Assembly: GCA_964581605.1 (NCBI GenBank)
Contig: CAZOPF010000124.1
Coordinates: forward strand, 1 to 15,571
Length of the DNA stretch: 15,571 nucleotides
Direction of reading: 5' to 3'
Source of the DNA: CAADGU01 sp964581605
GTDB taxonomy: Bacteria; Chloroflexota; Anaerolineae; Promineifilales; Promineifilaceae
In this document: piece by piece, positions 14,807 through 15,571 of the stretch
Position numbering within the stretch: the first letter of the stretch is position 1
Layout: the number at the start of each line of letters is the position of its first letter
Notes under the pieces: generated by a model
The model's input: the letters and a program-made list of their open reading frames with translations, nothing else
Database searches by the model: none
What the model was told of the DNA's origin: nothing
Made by a program: the position numbers and the translations under genes

Positions 14807-15154
14807 TTATGATATTTTCTTCTGCCAACCGCCCAGCAAACGGCCGATCTCCGCCAGACTGCGTGAAGCATATTCATATTGGCCTAAGCTGAGGCAGCGT
14901 AAATCAAAACTGAGCCGAATGTAGAGCCGCATCTTTGTCAACTGCTTATCGGCCTGACGCAACAACTCAGCCTGCTGGTTATTTTCCATCGCCGCCTCCA
15001 AAACGAGGTCATAAAAGGTTAAAGCCATGGTGTCCAGCTTTTCGGCCAGCAAAAATCGCTGTGACTTAGGGAATTTCAAGGTGATCGGGATCAGCCACAG
15101 TAAAAAGTCATAACTTTTGACAAAGAGGGGTGATTGCGGACGGCCGTCATTCAT
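14807..15154 (-). CDS. avd: DGR accessory variability determinant Avd
   Basis: 115-residue helical protein. The core reads SYDFLLWLIPITLKFPKSQRF, LLAEKLDTMALTFYDLVLEA, then long amphipathic helices with QADKQLTKMRLYIRLSFDL and ASRSLAEIGRLLGGW, as in Avd proteins. Avd forms a pentameric four-helix-bundle barrel that binds the DGR reverse transcriptase and template RNA and is needed for mutagenic cDNA synthesis. Its basic surface fits RNA binding. ATG 15154 overlaps the RT stop codon by eight bases, implying translational coupling. The TR begins about 35 bases after its stop. The length and hydrophobic pattern are normal. Confidence is high because of the RT and TR neighbours. Confidence 0.92.
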   Translation of the reverse strand: MNDGRPQSPLFVKSYDFLLWLIPITLKFPKSQRFLLAEKLDTMALTFYDLVLEAAMENNQQAELLRQADKQLTKMRLYIRLSFDLRCLSLGQYEYASRSLAEIGRLLGGWQKKIS

Positions 15155-15571
15155 AAGCTACTCGAATAGGATGATCGTGAAACAGCTTTTCACGCAGCCG
15201 CCAGGTATCGCCATGTTCAGCATGGGCAATCCAACTACGGACAGATTGGTGCATTTCTGCCAGAGAAAGATCACCTTGCTTTAGAGCCTGGCGCTGCTCA
15301 CGGAAACGGTTGATAAAACGGCGAACACTGCTGCGCCGCAAGCGGCGATGAGTAGGGAACAAAATAAAGCCACAAAAATCTAAACCTATCTTCGTGGGGA
15401 AAACAACGCTTTTACGGGGGTGCAATAATAGGCGCAACCGGGTCGCTAAAAATTGTTGAATTTGCTGTTTCCAATCATGCAATTGTTGTTTGTCATCCGC
15501 AAATAACACGAAATCATCCATATAGCGCAAATAAGCAGGGCAGTGCAATTCATGTTTCACAAAACTGTCCA
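15147..15571 (-). CDS. DGR reverse transcriptase, C-terminal part (truncated by window edge)
   Basis: The visible 140 residues are the C-terminal part of a retroelement reverse transcriptase; the gene continues past the window end. The first complete codons read DSFVKHELHCPAY, followed by LRYMDDFVLFADD with the catalytic YMDD, then RLRLLLHPRKSVVFPTKIG, FCGFILFPTHRRL and a C-terminal helix-rich thumb (MHQSVRSWIAHAEHGDTWRLR). The HPRK, GFxLFP and SWIxHAxHxDTxxLR patterns are typical of DGR enzymes rather than group II introns. DGR enzymes copy TR RNA with errors opposite adenine, and the cDNA replaces a variable repeat. It overlaps avd at its 3' end. No in-window start is given because the first residues are missing. 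Confidence 0.93.
   Translation of the reverse strand, partial: DSFVKHELHCPAYLRYMDDFVLFADDKQQLHDWKQQIQQFLATRLRLLLHPRKSVVFPTKIGLDFCGFILFPTHRRLRRSSVRRFINRFREQRQALKQGDLSLAEMHQSVRSWIAHAEHGDTWRLREKLFHDHPIRVAYE

Noticed and set aside
15147..15571. Group II intron reverse transcriptase
   Set aside because: The avd neighbour, an AAY-rich TR and the HPRK...GFILFPTHRRL motifs point to a DGR; no intron domain V-like structure or maturase region was seen.

Overview
The window looks like chromosomal DNA from a filamentous or otherwise multicellular Chloroflexota bacterium (Anaerolineae/Caldilineae/Ardenticatenia-like). This is inferred, not proven. The pointers are a large AfsR/SARP-type regulator with ATPase and TPR domains, a fused formiminotransferase-cyclodeaminase, a Pro/Thr-rich M23 lipoprotein, a STAND-like ATPase carrying an adaptor-type domain, a diversity-generating retroelement (DGR), and intergenic spaces packed with short dispersed repeats. 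The palindrome ACGGCCGT occurs about 31 times by eye, far above chance. It behaves like a genome-signature octamer comparable to HIP1 of cyanobacteria.

Layout. Positions 1-11747 hold plus-strand genes: formiminotransferase-cyclodeaminase (75-1592), an M23 peptidase lipoprotein (1599-2774), a SARP/BTAD-ATPase-TPR regulator (2914-5781), a NifU C-terminal-domain protein (6038-6334), a serine carboxypeptidase of family S10 (6441-7943), a YggT membrane protein (7969-8235), a CBM48-like domain protein (8475-8771), an RsuA/RluB pseudouridine synthase (8841-9611), cytidylate kinase (9642-10331) and a PDZ/radical-SAM/DUF512 protein (10374-11747). Most are housekeeping or accessory genes, separated by small spacers containing several families of short repeats. 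From 11760 to the end, genes lie on the minus strand: aroB (11760-12842), an ATPase with an effector-associated-like insertion (12882-14408), and a DGR cassette (about 14428-15571).

The DGR is the most interesting part. Read along the minus strand it has the C-terminal half of a reverse transcriptase (cut by the window edge), an overlapping avd gene, a non-coding template repeat (TR) rich in AAY codons whose translation is the C-terminal signature of a formylglycine-generating-enzyme/C-type-lectin-fold domain, and then a strongly structured spacer. The TR is preceded by stop codons in its own frame and has no complete gene, so it is a template and not a target. No variable repeat (VR) copy was found in the window, so the diversified target gene should lie elsewhere. 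Immediately beyond the cassette, on the same strand, is an ATPase with an effector-associated/death-like adaptor segment between Walker A and Walker B. It is bracketed by two near-perfect palindromes. A DGR beside such an ATPase suggests, as inference only, a diversified sensor/conflict system in a multicellular bacterium.
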